DNA of 18,040 bases from an uncultured Gammaproteobacteria bacterium. Its GTDB lineage: Bacteria; Pseudomonadota; Gammaproteobacteria; Steroidobacterales; JABDMI01. Both the position numbers and the translations under genes were made by a program. This document shows, in pieces, positions 1 through 8,008 of this stretch. The stretch is taken from positions 1-18,040 of the forward strand of contig CALHVH010000051.1 in NCBI GenBank assembly GCA_938039225.1. Direction: 5' to 3'. Each line of letters starts with the position of its first letter. Position 1 is the stretch's first letter. A model generated the notes under the pieces. The model was not told the origin of the DNA. It was given only the letters and a program-made list of their open reading frames with translations, and searched no databases.

Positions 1-180
1 TCAAGCTATACCAACCCCGCCATCACCACGGTTAACCAAGATACCGAAAAAGCTGGAGAGCTATTAGTGGAGTCTTTGTTAGACCTAATTCACAATGAAA
101 AACCCAAACAATTACGTTTACTTACACCAACGCTGGTTGAACGTGAATCAACAACTCGGAAAAATTTAGTACAAAAATAA
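1..180 (+). CDS. LacI-family transcriptional regulator, C-terminal fragment (5' end outside window)
   Basis: Frame 1 is open from the window edge to a TAA at 178-180, giving 59 residues. The fragment has the typical end of a LacI/GalR effector-binding domain: a PAITTVNQ segment, then an amphipathic stretch rich in Glu and Leu (EKAGELLVESLLDLI), then LLTPTLVERESTT, the strand and tail that close these proteins. The DNA-binding half is not in the window, so its operator cannot be read from it. It converges on the alpha-glucoside permease gene with only 6 bp between the two stop codons. That places it beside the permease/GH13/permease block, and I infer it is the local regulator of that block, probably MalR-like. 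The family call is firm; the role is inferred. Confidence 0.85.
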   Translation, partial: SSYTNPAITTVNQDTEKAGELLVESLLDLIHNEKPKQLRLLTPTLVERESTTRKNLVQK

Positions 181-186
181 TCGTCT

Positions 187-1602
187 TTAGTTTTGCTCTT
201 CTATGCGTGTCCACGCCAGTGCTGAGATGGCTAAACAAATTGCACAAATTAAGAATAAAATATCCTTATCGGCAACACGACTAACAATTACACCAATGGC
301 TAAACTGGCCACTAATTGTGGAAGAACCACCGACAAGTTAAAGATTCCCATGTACAAACCCATGGTTTCTGGTTTTACCTGTTGTGAAATAATTGCAAAA
401 GGTAGACTTATGGTCGCCGCCCAACCAATACCTAATAAGAGCATAAACGCAAATAATACATATTGAGAACTCGCGAATTGCCAAATCAATGCATAAGTGA
501 CTGCCATACTAACAATACACAACATATGAGTTCTTACCCTACCGAATTTTAAGGTTAATGGTTGTAAAACTAATACCGGCAAGATGGCAGAAACCGCACT
601 CATGAGTAAAAATGCAATAGAAATAACTTGTCCTAGACCATCATTATCAATTTCAGGAAAACTAAACTCCAACCAAGAGAACATATAGATAAACATAGAC
701 TGCACGCCCAACCAGGTAAAGGAATGTGCGGCTAATACTCGTTGAAAGGCCAATGCATTTCTTTGATCTACACTGTCATCACTGGGCTTAGCTAAAAGCG
801 TTTGCAAAACCAAGAACAAAGTAAGGACACCACATGCCCACTCAGCGTAATAATGCTCATGCTCAACTTCCATTAATCGTAGCGTGAGAGCATAAACCGA
901 ATAGACTAAGAAGCCCCATAAGGGCTTAATGACCTTTAAAGTTTTTAGAAACTCAAATTCTGAATTGCTATTGGCATCTTGATTTTTTAACTCACGCGGC
1001 TCTTCAATAAAAAATGTAGGGAACACTGAGAAAAGAAAAACCAATCCAGCACCAAAATAGATCAAAAAATAATTTCCCCAACTGGCTCCAATGAAATAAG
1101 CCAAAACCCCAAAACTACCCGAGATAGTTTGCATCCAGGTATAGCCACGCGTACGCTCTTCACCTTCTGGAGTAACATCAGCAATAATAGAACGGGTTGG
1201 ATTAAAACTAACATTAATAGACAAATCTAAGGTTAGTGCCACAATTAAAGCAATACCTAAAATCCCTACCGCATCAAAGCTGGCATTAATAATATCTAAA
1301 TTTGGTAGTGCTAAAAGCATTAGGGCACTTAAGACCCCACCTATCAAAATAAAAGGTCTACGACGACCTTTCCAAAACCAAACTCTATCGCTGATAAAGC
1401 CAATAATGACTTGTCCAAGAATTCCTGCTAATGGACCAGCTGCCCAAACCAAACCAATATCATCAATTTTTAGATTATATTTTGTTCCCAATATCCAACT
1501 AAGAGCAGCAATCTGAACGGATAAGGCGAAGCCCATTGCGGTTGCTGGCAAACTCAATAAGGCATAAAAACCACGAGATAAATTCTTTTGAGCTTGAAGC
1601 AT
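187..1602 (-). CDS. SLC45-like MFS sugar permease (distal gene of alpha-glucoside operon)
   Basis: A 471-residue inner-membrane protein with about twelve hydrophobic segments, the normal size for the major facilitator superfamily. Residues 66-89 carry the loop 2-3 signature GFISDR followed by GRRRPFILIGG, the form seen in SLC45/sucrose-type permeases. A DLSINVSFNPTRSIIAD segment near residues 125-141 matches the same group. It is probably a cation-coupled importer of an alpha-glucoside such as maltose or short maltodextrins; the substrate is inferred from the neighbouring GH13 enzyme. The ATG lies 7 bp after the GH13 stop codon, so the two are almost certainly co-transcribed and perhaps translationally coupled. 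It is a diverged paralogue of the permease at 3286-4674. Family is clear, substrate is not. Confidence 0.85.
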   Translation of the reverse strand: MLQAQKNLSRGFYALLSLPATAMGFALSVQIAALSWILGTKYNLKIDDIGLVWAAGPLAGILGQVIIGFISDRVWFWKGRRRPFILIGGVLSALMLLALPNLDIINASFDAVGILGIALIVALTLDLSINVSFNPTRSIIADVTPEGEERTRGYTWMQTISGSFGVLAYFIGASWGNYFLIYFGAGLVFLFSVFPTFFIEEPRELKNQDANSNSEFEFLKTLKVIKPLWGFLVYSVYALTLRLMEVEHEHYYAEWACGVLTLFLVLQTLLAKPSDDSVDQRNALAFQRVLAAHSFTWLGVQSMFIYMFSWLEFSFPEIDNDGLGQVISIAFLLMSAVSAILPVLVLQPLTLKFGRVRTHMLCIVSMAVTYALIWQFASSQYVLFAFMLLLGIGWAATISLPFAIISQQVKPETMGLYMGIFNLSVVLPQLVASLAIGVIVSRVADKDILFLICAICLAISALAWTRIEEQN

Positions 1603-1609
1603 AATGTTC

Positions 1610-3238
1610 TCAGACTAAGTAGGCAATAAAACAAGAGTATGGTGAAAAAGTAATAACATTGTTTGAGAATGAGGCTTCAATGGCACCAAAATCATTTGAT
1701 ACTTTTAAAGATTTGTTATTGTCAATTTCAATTTGTTGTTCTTCTGGTGTTAAATTGATGTAAACCACTAATTCACTTTCAGAGTTTTTACGTTGGTAAG
1801 CAATTATGTGATTTGACACGTCAATAAATTCAATATCGCCATAAAGAATAACTGGATTATTCTTGCGCCACGCTAAAAACTCTTTATGTGCATTTAAAAC
1901 TGAACTTGTATTTTTCTCTTGTACATCCACTGCAATTGTTTGATGTTCAATAGGAACTGGTAACCATGGCTTAGCATCAGAAAAACCGGCATTGCTTGCA
2001 GTTGCTTGCCAAGGTATTGGAGTGCGACAGCCATCCCGTCCTTTAAAAATAGGCCAGAAAGTCATTCCATATGGGTCTTGTAATTCTTCAAATTTAATAT
2101 CGGCTTCAGGTAAACCTAGCTCTTCACCTTGATAAACGCAAAAACTCCCTCGTAAGGTACCTAGTAATACATTGAATGCTTTAGCTGCGGCTAAAACATG
2201 CCCATTTGCTTTAGCGCCCCAACGTGAAACGACTCGCATCACATCATGATTACTTAATGCGTAACAAGGCCAACCATCACGCATTTTATCTTCGGAGGTT
2301 TCCACCACCTCGCGAATATGAGCCACTGAGGCGTTCTCACCTAGTAAATCAAAACTATAAGCCATATGTAAACGATTTTGGCCTTTAGTGTACTCAGCCA
2401 TAACTGAAATCGAATCATCTGTACCGATTTCTCCTAATGAAACAGTACCAGGATAGCGATTGAGTAAAGCGCGTATTTCTTGCATGAAGCTGATATTTTC
2501 GGGCTGTGTATGTTGATATTTATACTCTTGCATAGCATATGGACTCTGCATTCTTGAACCCATAAAATTATCGTTACTTTGTTTAGCAGGATTATCACGC
2601 AATTCTGGATCATGAAAACAAAATATAATGGCATCTAAACGAAAACCATCAACCCCTTTTTTAAGCCAAAACTCCATGTAATCCAAAATCGCTTCGCGAA
2701 CTCTAGGATTATGAAAATTTAAGTCTGGCTGGCTATCTAAAAAATTATGCAAATAATATTGTGAACGTCTTGGCTCCCATTCCCATGCCGAACCCCCAAA
2801 AACGGATAACCAATTACTTGGTGGCGAACCGTCTGGTTTGGCATCTGCCCAAACATACCAATCTGATTTTGGATTATCTCTACTCTCTCGACTTTCCAAG
2901 AACCAAGGATGTTCATCAGAAGAATGACTGGGTACTTGATCGATAATAATTTTAATATTGTTACTATGAGCTAATGCAATTAACTCATCAAAGTCATGCA
3001 TATCACCAAACAAAGGATCAATAGCTCGGTAATCGCTAACATCATAACCAAAGTCTTTCATTGGCGATTTAAAGAAAGGCGAAATCCAAATAGCATCAAT
3101 CCCTAAATTAATTAAATGATCAAAGCGTTGAATGATTCCACGTAAATCACCTGTGCCATCGTTATTAGCATCCATAAAACTACGTGGGTAAATTTGGTAT
3201 ATAGCGGCTCCACGCCACCATTCAATATTTTCGTTCAC
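1610..3238 (-). CDS. GH13 alpha-glucosidase (GH13_23-like), cytoplasmic
   Basis: A 542-residue glycoside hydrolase family 13 enzyme without a signal peptide, so cytoplasmic. It starts WWRGAAIYQIYPRSFMD, the usual beginning of alpha-glucosidases and oligo-1,6-glucosidases. The conserved regions are in order: IIIDQVPSHSS (about 97-107), GVDGFRLDAI with nucleophile Asp202, SLGEIG with acid/base Glu270, and ALSNHD with Asp332. From memory, the Halomonas H11 enzyme HaG (GH13_23) has its triad at almost the same numbers. The stretch around NWLSVFGGSAWEW and YYLHNFLDSQPDLNF also resembles that group. Expected action is release of glucose from maltose and short alpha-glucosides. The start codon is GTG at 3236-3238; an in-frame TAA a few codons upstream limits alternatives. 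It sits between two SLC45-like permeases. Confidence 0.9.
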   Translation of the reverse strand: MNENIEWWRGAAIYQIYPRSFMDANNDGTGDLRGIIQRFDHLINLGIDAIWISPFFKSPMKDFGYDVSDYRAIDPLFGDMHDFDELIALAHSNNIKIIIDQVPSHSSDEHPWFLESRESRDNPKSDWYVWADAKPDGSPPSNWLSVFGGSAWEWEPRRSQYYLHNFLDSQPDLNFHNPRVREAILDYMEFWLKKGVDGFRLDAIIFCFHDPELRDNPAKQSNDNFMGSRMQSPYAMQEYKYQHTQPENISFMQEIRALLNRYPGTVSLGEIGTDDSISVMAEYTKGQNRLHMAYSFDLLGENASVAHIREVVETSEDKMRDGWPCYALSNHDVMRVVSRWGAKANGHVLAAAKAFNVLLGTLRGSFCVYQGEELGLPEADIKFEELQDPYGMTFWPIFKGRDGCRTPIPWQATASNAGFSDAKPWLPVPIEHQTIAVDVQEKNTSSVLNAHKEFLAWRKNNPVILYGDIEFIDVSNHIIAYQRKNSESELVVYINLTPEEQQIEIDNNKSLKVSNDFGAIEASFSNNVITFSPYSCFIAYLV

Positions 3239-3285
3239 AATAAATTCTTTTTATAAATATGGTTAAAATTTCATTGGGTTAGCTA

Positions 3286-4674
3286 TTAACCTTGATAAGT
3301 AATTGCTCGCGGATCGGTAATTAAAAAATTACTTAAACCTGCAAGCATCAGTGATATACCAGCAACAGTCATCGCATTAATAGGAGCTGCACCAAGTAAG
3401 TTTGATGCAAAATTAACTCCTCCTAAAGCTGCTATGATTTGAGGAATAACAATAAACATATTAAACAAACCCATCATTAATCCCATTTTTTTAGGATCAA
3501 CTGAGCTAGATAACATGGCATAGGGCATAGATAAAATACTGCCCCAAGCAAGCCCAATTAAACTAAACGATAAAATCAGCATGCTAGGGTTTGAAATAAA
3601 CTTCATACTTAAAAAGCCAAGTCCACCAGCAAATAAACTTGCCATATGTACATATTTACGGTTGATACGACGTTTTGCCGTATACAAAATGAGTAAAAAG
3701 GCAAACAACATTGACGATAAACCGTAAATGCCCATATAAGAACCCACTCTATTAGATGCTTTTTGGAAGGCAGTATTTTGTGTATTAAAAGCTTCAGCCT
3801 GTTCAGATATATTCATGTCAAATGTTTCTAAAACTGGAGCCGGCGCATTAAAAACATGTTCAGTCAACGCAGGATTAGCTAATGACCATAGAGTAAAAAA
3901 GGCGAACCAAGAAAAAAATTGCACTACGCCTAACTTAAGCATTGTTGGTGACATTAATGAATAACTATTACTAATGTTTTTTATCAATCCTTCTGAGCCC
4001 GGCAAGTTTTCAGATTCTTCTTCTGAAAACTCTAGCATTTCTTCTGGAGAGTACTCTTTAGTAGTAAACACCGTAATTAAAATACTAGCGATAAATACAA
4101 ATGCACCTATTGCAAAAGCTACTTTTACGGAGTCAGGAACAACACCTGCAGCGGCTGAATCACTCACACCTAATTGCGATACGATCCACGGCAAGGCACT
4201 AGCCACGTATGTGCCGATTCCAATAATAAAAGTTTGTACAACAAAACCATATGAACGTTGTGAATTTGGAAGTTTATCTGCAACTAATGCACGAAAGGGT
4301 TCCATGCTGATATTAATGGAGGCATCCAGAATCCAAAGAAAGCCTGCTGCCATCCACAGGGCTGAAGAATAAGGCATGAAGAAAAGTGCAATTGAACTCA
4401 GCACTGCACCTATTAGAAAGAATGGTCGTCTACGACCAAAACGCATTGACCAGGTTCGGTCACTTAAATAACCAACAATTGGCTGCACCAATAAACCCGT
4501 GAGCGGAGCTGCTATCCAAAGTAATGGAATCTCATTTTGTTCAGCACCAAGCGTTTGGAAAATACGTGACATAAAGCCACCTTGCAGAGCAAAGCCAAAC
4601 TGAATTCCAAGAAACCCAAAACTCATATTCCAGATTTGCCAAAACCTTAGTCTGGGTTTGGTTTTATGCTGCAC
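3286..4674 (-). CDS. SLC45-like MFS sugar permease, MalT-like (first gene of alpha-glucoside operon)
   Basis: A 462-residue twelve-helix major facilitator protein. Residues 17-43 (NMSFGFLGIQFGFALQ, then SRIFQTLGA) and the loop YLSDRTW followed by GRRRPFFLIG (residues 69-89) are typical of the bacterial SLC45-like group often placed in maltose loci of marine Proteobacteria and named MalT there. A second signature, DASINISMEPFRALVAD, is near residues 117-133. A long acidic cytoplasmic loop (about 210-235, rich in Glu and Ser) joins the two halves. The likely job is maltose or maltodextrin uptake across the inner membrane. It begins at GTG (4672-4674), supported by a good GGGAG ribosome-binding site 9 nt upstream. 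It is followed after 47 bp by the GH13 gene. A LacI-type operator lies in its leader. Confidence 0.85.
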   Translation of the reverse strand: MQHKTKPRLRFWQIWNMSFGFLGIQFGFALQGGFMSRIFQTLGAEQNEIPLLWIAAPLTGLLVQPIVGYLSDRTWSMRFGRRRPFFLIGAVLSSIALFFMPYSSALWMAAGFLWILDASINISMEPFRALVADKLPNSQRSYGFVVQTFIIGIGTYVASALPWIVSQLGVSDSAAAGVVPDSVKVAFAIGAFVFIASILITVFTTKEYSPEEMLEFSEEESENLPGSEGLIKNISNSYSLMSPTMLKLGVVQFFSWFAFFTLWSLANPALTEHVFNAPAPVLETFDMNISEQAEAFNTQNTAFQKASNRVGSYMGIYGLSSMLFAFLLILYTAKRRINRKYVHMASLFAGGLGFLSMKFISNPSMLILSFSLIGLAWGSILSMPYAMLSSSVDPKKMGLMMGLFNMFIVIPQIIAALGGVNFASNLLGAAPINAMTVAGISLMLAGLSNFLITDPRAITYQG

Positions 4675-4683
4675 GTGTATTTT

Positions 4684-4688
4684 CTCCC
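4684..4688 (-). promoter_or_regulatory. Ribosome-binding site deciding a GTG start
   Basis: Read on the - strand this is GGGAG, followed by 9 nt and then the GTG at 4672-4674. It is a strong match to the Shine-Dalgarno consensus in an AT-rich leader and supports GTG as the true start of the permease. Confidence 0.6.
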
Positions 4689-4755
4689 AATGGCCTTTTA
4701 ATTATTACGCTATGTTATCACCCATCTACATAGCTTTAAGAATCAGACATGGAAT

Positions 4756-4769
4756 TGCATACGTATTCA
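4756..4769. promoter_or_regulatory. LacI-family operator (ATACGTAT core) upstream of the alpha-glucoside operon
   Basis: The 14-mer TGCATACGTATTCA has a perfect 8-bp palindromic core ATACGTAT centred on CpG, flanked by TG and CA with one mismatched pair. That is the size and symmetry of LacI/GalR operators. An outer inverted repeat TTGCAT (4755-4760) / ATGCAA (4769-4774) overlaps it. It lies 82 bp upstream of the permease GTG. The sequence differs from the operator at 13190-13203, so a different LacI-type protein is expected to bind, perhaps the one whose end is at 1-180. No convincing -35/-10 pair was fixed for this leader. Confidence 0.5.
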
Positions 4770-4831
4770 TGCAAAAGTACTAATAAATAGAGCGTAATCC
4801 TTATAAATTAAACAAACTATTTAGTCATTAC

Positions 4832-5614
4832 TTATTGGTTGACCAATATAATTTCACCAAACACATCGGCCGTAATATACCCGAGGTTTTTATCGCCATT
4901 TACTGGCATTATTGCATGAGAGCCCATGAAATGCTCGCGTCCTTTATCGGCATCGGCATCACAGTATGCCAACATAAAACCTATCTTTTTTCCAGCCTTC
5001 AAACGAACCGGTTTAGCTTTTCGCTCACCACGCTTATAGGATTCTTTAAACGTATCAGGATATAGTTTTAAGGCAACTTCCCATATTAATTTATTAGGCT
5101 TGTCGGCATCACGCTTCCATACACTACGAACATGATCATTTAGGGTCAGAAAATTGGCTTTACCGTTTTTTTCATCGTCCTCTGATTTAAAAGGACCAAT
5201 ATCAACTGCTTGATTATCTAAAGCGATGTGATATGCAAAAGCATTGTAGTTAAATTGGTGATTACCACCTGAACGATCTTCGTCAATAAAAATCTCCAGA
5301 CAATCATCATCCCAATAACTATCTAGTGGGTCAGCATGCGTATCATTTAATACATCATCAGTTATTTCAGCAAGTAAAAATAACTCTCGCTTATTCCACA
5401 ACAGCTTATAACGGCCTTCGAAGTCATCCGCCTTAGGCACTTCTCCTAAGATATGTTGATCTAGATTATGCCACTCGGCTTTACTCCAAGCCTTATCGTT
5501 CACAAGACCATCAATTACAGGCGCCTTTCTAGCTTTCACTACATTCTGTGCCTCTACATTAACGGAAAAACAGAAAGATAAAATAAGAATTAAAGATAAA
5601 ATTTTGTTTTGCAT
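4832..5614 (-). CDS. Secreted CBM9-like carbohydrate-binding protein
   Basis: 260 residues from the ATG at 5612-5614. An in-frame TTG four codons upstream is possible, but the ATG gives a clean type I signal peptide (M-Q-N-K, a Leu/Ile/Phe core, cleavage after VEA near residue 22) and has a GAG-type ribosome-binding site 7 nt upstream. Cys15 is not in a lipobox. The mature part looks like a stand-alone family 9 carbohydrate-binding domain: KAPVIDGLVNDKAW at the start, FLLAEITDD in the middle, and YWDDDCLEIFIDED followed by FNYNAFAYHIALDN. No catalytic domain is present. CBM9 domains often bind sugar ends, so a periplasmic or surface capture role is plausible. It is the last gene of the GH94 operon, 18 bp after the GH94 stop. 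The ligand is unknown. Confidence 0.75.
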   Translation of the reverse strand: MQNKILSLILILSFCFSVNVEAQNVVKARKAPVIDGLVNDKAWSKAEWHNLDQHILGEVPKADDFEGRYKLLWNKRELFLLAEITDDVLNDTHADPLDSYWDDDCLEIFIDEDRSGGNHQFNYNAFAYHIALDNQAVDIGPFKSEDDEKNGKANFLTLNDHVRSVWKRDADKPNKLIWEVALKLYPDTFKESYKRGERKAKPVRLKAGKKIGFMLAYCDADADKGREHFMGSHAIMPVNGDKNLGYITADVFGEIILVNQ

Positions 5615-5632
5615 ATAGTTTCTCAATAATAA

Positions 5633-8008
5633 TTAGACAGATAAACTAACTTCAACGTCATAAGTTTTACCTGCTTGAATATTTCTAATAATGGAACCTT
5701 CAATCGTTTGTCCATCGCACACAATACGAGATTGAGCACCACGTTTAATGGAAACATTAAAAATAGCATCACGGAAATAACGTGTAGCCTGTGCTTCCTG
5801 CCAACTACTAGGAATTTGAGGTTGAATTTGCAAACCCTCAGTTGTTCCTTTCAAACCAAACAAGCACTCTACAATACAGCGGTAATACCAATGCACGGTT
5901 CCTGTATTAAATAATTGGCTGGAACGCCCTGCTGTACGCGGAAATTGTTTATTTGCACCACGGTAATAATTAGGGATATAAATTGGCAATTGTCCACGCT
6001 GTACGGTATCTTCATCCGAGGTACCACTAAGCATTTTTCGTAACAATTCAAACGCTTTGTCATTCTCATCAATGCTAAAAAGACTATAAATATAAAAGGC
6101 TGCAGCATGGTTATACACTGAACCGTTTTCAGCTGTTCCTGGGAATTTTTGGGTAACCCTACCAATATCCTCATGCATTTTTGTAAACGATGGGCTCAGC
6201 AACTCAACCCCGTAAGGACTTTCTAAGTAGGAATTCACAGAATTCAGAATTAATCTGGTTTTGTCTTTATCCGCCGCACCACTTAACAATGACCAAGCTT
6301 GCGGATTCAGAAAAATCTTACCCTCTTTATCTTGACTGATGCCAAACAATCGATTCTCATCGGTAATACCTCTTGCATACCAAGCACCATCCCAAGCGTG
6401 CTGATTTACGATTTTATTATAATGTGTCGCAGCATCTGAAAAATAACTAGCCGCATTTTTATCTTCAATACACTCACATACCTTTGACCAAACATTACAT
6501 GCATAGGCTGCTGCCAAGCTCAACCAAACAGAAACGCCCTTGCCTTGGTAACCCACCATATTCATTGGATCACACCAATCGCCTTGAGCAATGTAATTTA
6601 AACCTCGCTCATCGCAGTCTGAGATTAAATGCTTAATGGCTTGAGAAATATGCTCAAAAACACTGGCTTGCTTATCGTTATCTGAAAAACCTACCTGTAC
6701 ATCTAAAATCGCATAATCATTAGTTTCATTTAAATAGGCCTGTAAACAAATAGGTAACCACACACAATGATCGGTATGAGGAACTTGATTAATGTATTTT
6801 AATTCAGCCTCAGAACTTAACAAAACCCCATCAGGCATACTGCCATCACTCTTTTGTTGACTTAATGCCAGTAAAAAAGCATCTCTACTAAGCTGCGGCT
6901 TGATATAAGCCATTCCCATATTATCTTGCAAAAAATTTCGTGTCTGAGGGTCGGTCGTTAAACGATTAACATCACCATGATAGAAAACCTGACGTGGCAA
7001 CCAGTGATTAACAAATTCATCAAAAGTCTTATCCGTTGTTTTGATTTTCAAACAAGCATGGTCTTGTTCAATATAATTCGTATAGCTTTTAAGCTGTTCT
7101 TCAAAACCATTTTCAGATTCGAAATACTCTTGCTGTATATTTTGAATTTCTTCTTCATCTTTTGCAGGTCCGAAAACAAATTTGAATTGACTTTCATCCT
7201 GAGGTTTTAATTTTATGCGATATTGCAATACAGCCGCTGGAGTTTCGTAGTTAGATTCGCTATTAGTTAAGGTTTCTGCTTGCAAAGCCGTAGGCGAATG
7301 CAATCCGCCTTCACCTTCAAACACGGCTTGTTGCACTTCCCATGCTATAGGTTCTCTATCGGCAAGAAAAATAGTTTTCTCTTTAAAATTCTTATGTTTA
7401 AAGTAATCAGGGTACTTCTGATAAGGCGTAATAGCCGAACAAATAATTCCTTGAAACTTTTCAGAATATAAACCAGATTGATTCATCCATGACATATAAC
7501 CCACAGGAAAATAAGAATACACACTGAGTTGGCGCTTTTTATCAGAAAGATTTTTTACTGATAATTGCCAAAGTTCTAGAGCTCGGTCCGAGGCTAGGCT
7601 TAATATTAGCTTTACCGCAATACCCTGCACCTGAATTTGCCATTCAATACTGGATTGTTTAGCAATAAATTTATAGTCTTGATAATCTGCACGCACTGGT
7701 TCATAAGGTACTGAAAACAACTCCCCACTTATTTCATCTTTGATATAAAAGAACCGCCCTGGATGATGGGCATAGTAAGGTTGCTCTGGCTGCATAAACG
7801 TCTTGGCTTCGAGATTCGGCGCATAAGCATACTTAGCTGGTTCTGGCTGCATAAATTGAGCGCTTGCATATCCACGACAATTCATTTGAATCATCATGTG
7901 CCTATTCCATAAAAAAGACGAAGCCTTTGGTAAAACTATTGGTGAATATAAACAGGTAGTTGCCCCCTGTTGCTGATATACAGATGACCTTGAAGTGGAC
8001 TTACTCAT
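5633..8008 (-). CDS. GH94 inverting glycoside phosphorylase, probably cellobionic acid phosphorylase
   Basis: 791 residues with no signal peptide, a cytoplasmic glycoside hydrolase family 94 protein. The N-terminal beta-sandwich half includes NCRGYASAQFMQPEPAKY, FMQPEQPYYAHHPG (43-84) and YMSWMNQS (171-178). The catalytic barrel has NFLQDNMGMAY (358-368), the general-acid motif GDWCD at 476-480 followed by PMNMVGYQGKG, then TAENGSVYNHAA (625-636). Family reaction: phosphate attack on a beta-glucoside giving alpha-glucose 1-phosphate. Cellobiose and chitobiose phosphorylases have GDWND; the Cys form followed by PMNMVGY, the 791-residue length, and Arg617/Lys621 (GRVTQK) fit the cellobionic acid phosphorylase group, whose Neurospora enzyme, from memory, uses Asp472, Arg609 and Lys613, the same spacing. 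The expected products are then glucose 1-phosphate and gluconate. The start ATG overlaps the GPH stop (ATGA). Family is sure, substrate is an inference. Confidence 0.85.
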   Translation of the reverse strand: MSKSTSRSSVYQQQGATTCLYSPIVLPKASSFLWNRHMMIQMNCRGYASAQFMQPEPAKYAYAPNLEAKTFMQPEQPYYAHHPGRFFYIKDEISGELFSVPYEPVRADYQDYKFIAKQSSIEWQIQVQGIAVKLILSLASDRALELWQLSVKNLSDKKRQLSVYSYFPVGYMSWMNQSGLYSEKFQGIICSAITPYQKYPDYFKHKNFKEKTIFLADREPIAWEVQQAVFEGEGGLHSPTALQAETLTNSESNYETPAAVLQYRIKLKPQDESQFKFVFGPAKDEEEIQNIQQEYFESENGFEEQLKSYTNYIEQDHACLKIKTTDKTFDEFVNHWLPRQVFYHGDVNRLTTDPQTRNFLQDNMGMAYIKPQLSRDAFLLALSQQKSDGSMPDGVLLSSEAELKYINQVPHTDHCVWLPICLQAYLNETNDYAILDVQVGFSDNDKQASVFEHISQAIKHLISDCDERGLNYIAQGDWCDPMNMVGYQGKGVSVWLSLAAAYACNVWSKVCECIEDKNAASYFSDAATHYNKIVNQHAWDGAWYARGITDENRLFGISQDKEGKIFLNPQAWSLLSGAADKDKTRLILNSVNSYLESPYGVELLSPSFTKMHEDIGRVTQKFPGTAENGSVYNHAAAFYIYSLFSIDENDKAFELLRKMLSGTSDEDTVQRGQLPIYIPNYYRGANKQFPRTAGRSSQLFNTGTVHWYYRCIVECLFGLKGTTEGLQIQPQIPSSWQEAQATRYFRDAIFNVSIKRGAQSRIVCDGQTIEGSIIRNIQAGKTYDVEVSLSV

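Noticed and set aside
181..186. Possible bidirectional terminator between the convergent lacI end and the permease end.
   Set aside because: Only 6 bp separate the stops, and no stem with T-runs could be drawn across the flanking AT-rich sequence.
4704..4798. Inverted repeat ATTACGCT (4704-4711) / AGCGTAAT (4791-4798) flanking the alpha-glucoside operator.
   Set aside because: Eight-base arms 79 bp apart are not rare in a 157-bp AT-rich gap and show no promoter relation; not listed as a feature.
7783..7860. Short direct repeat in the GH94 gene (TCTGGCTGCATAAA twice).
   Set aside because: It encodes the two FMQPE motifs, which I believe belong to the conserved N-terminal segment of this GH94 group, so it is protein conservation rather than a DNA element.
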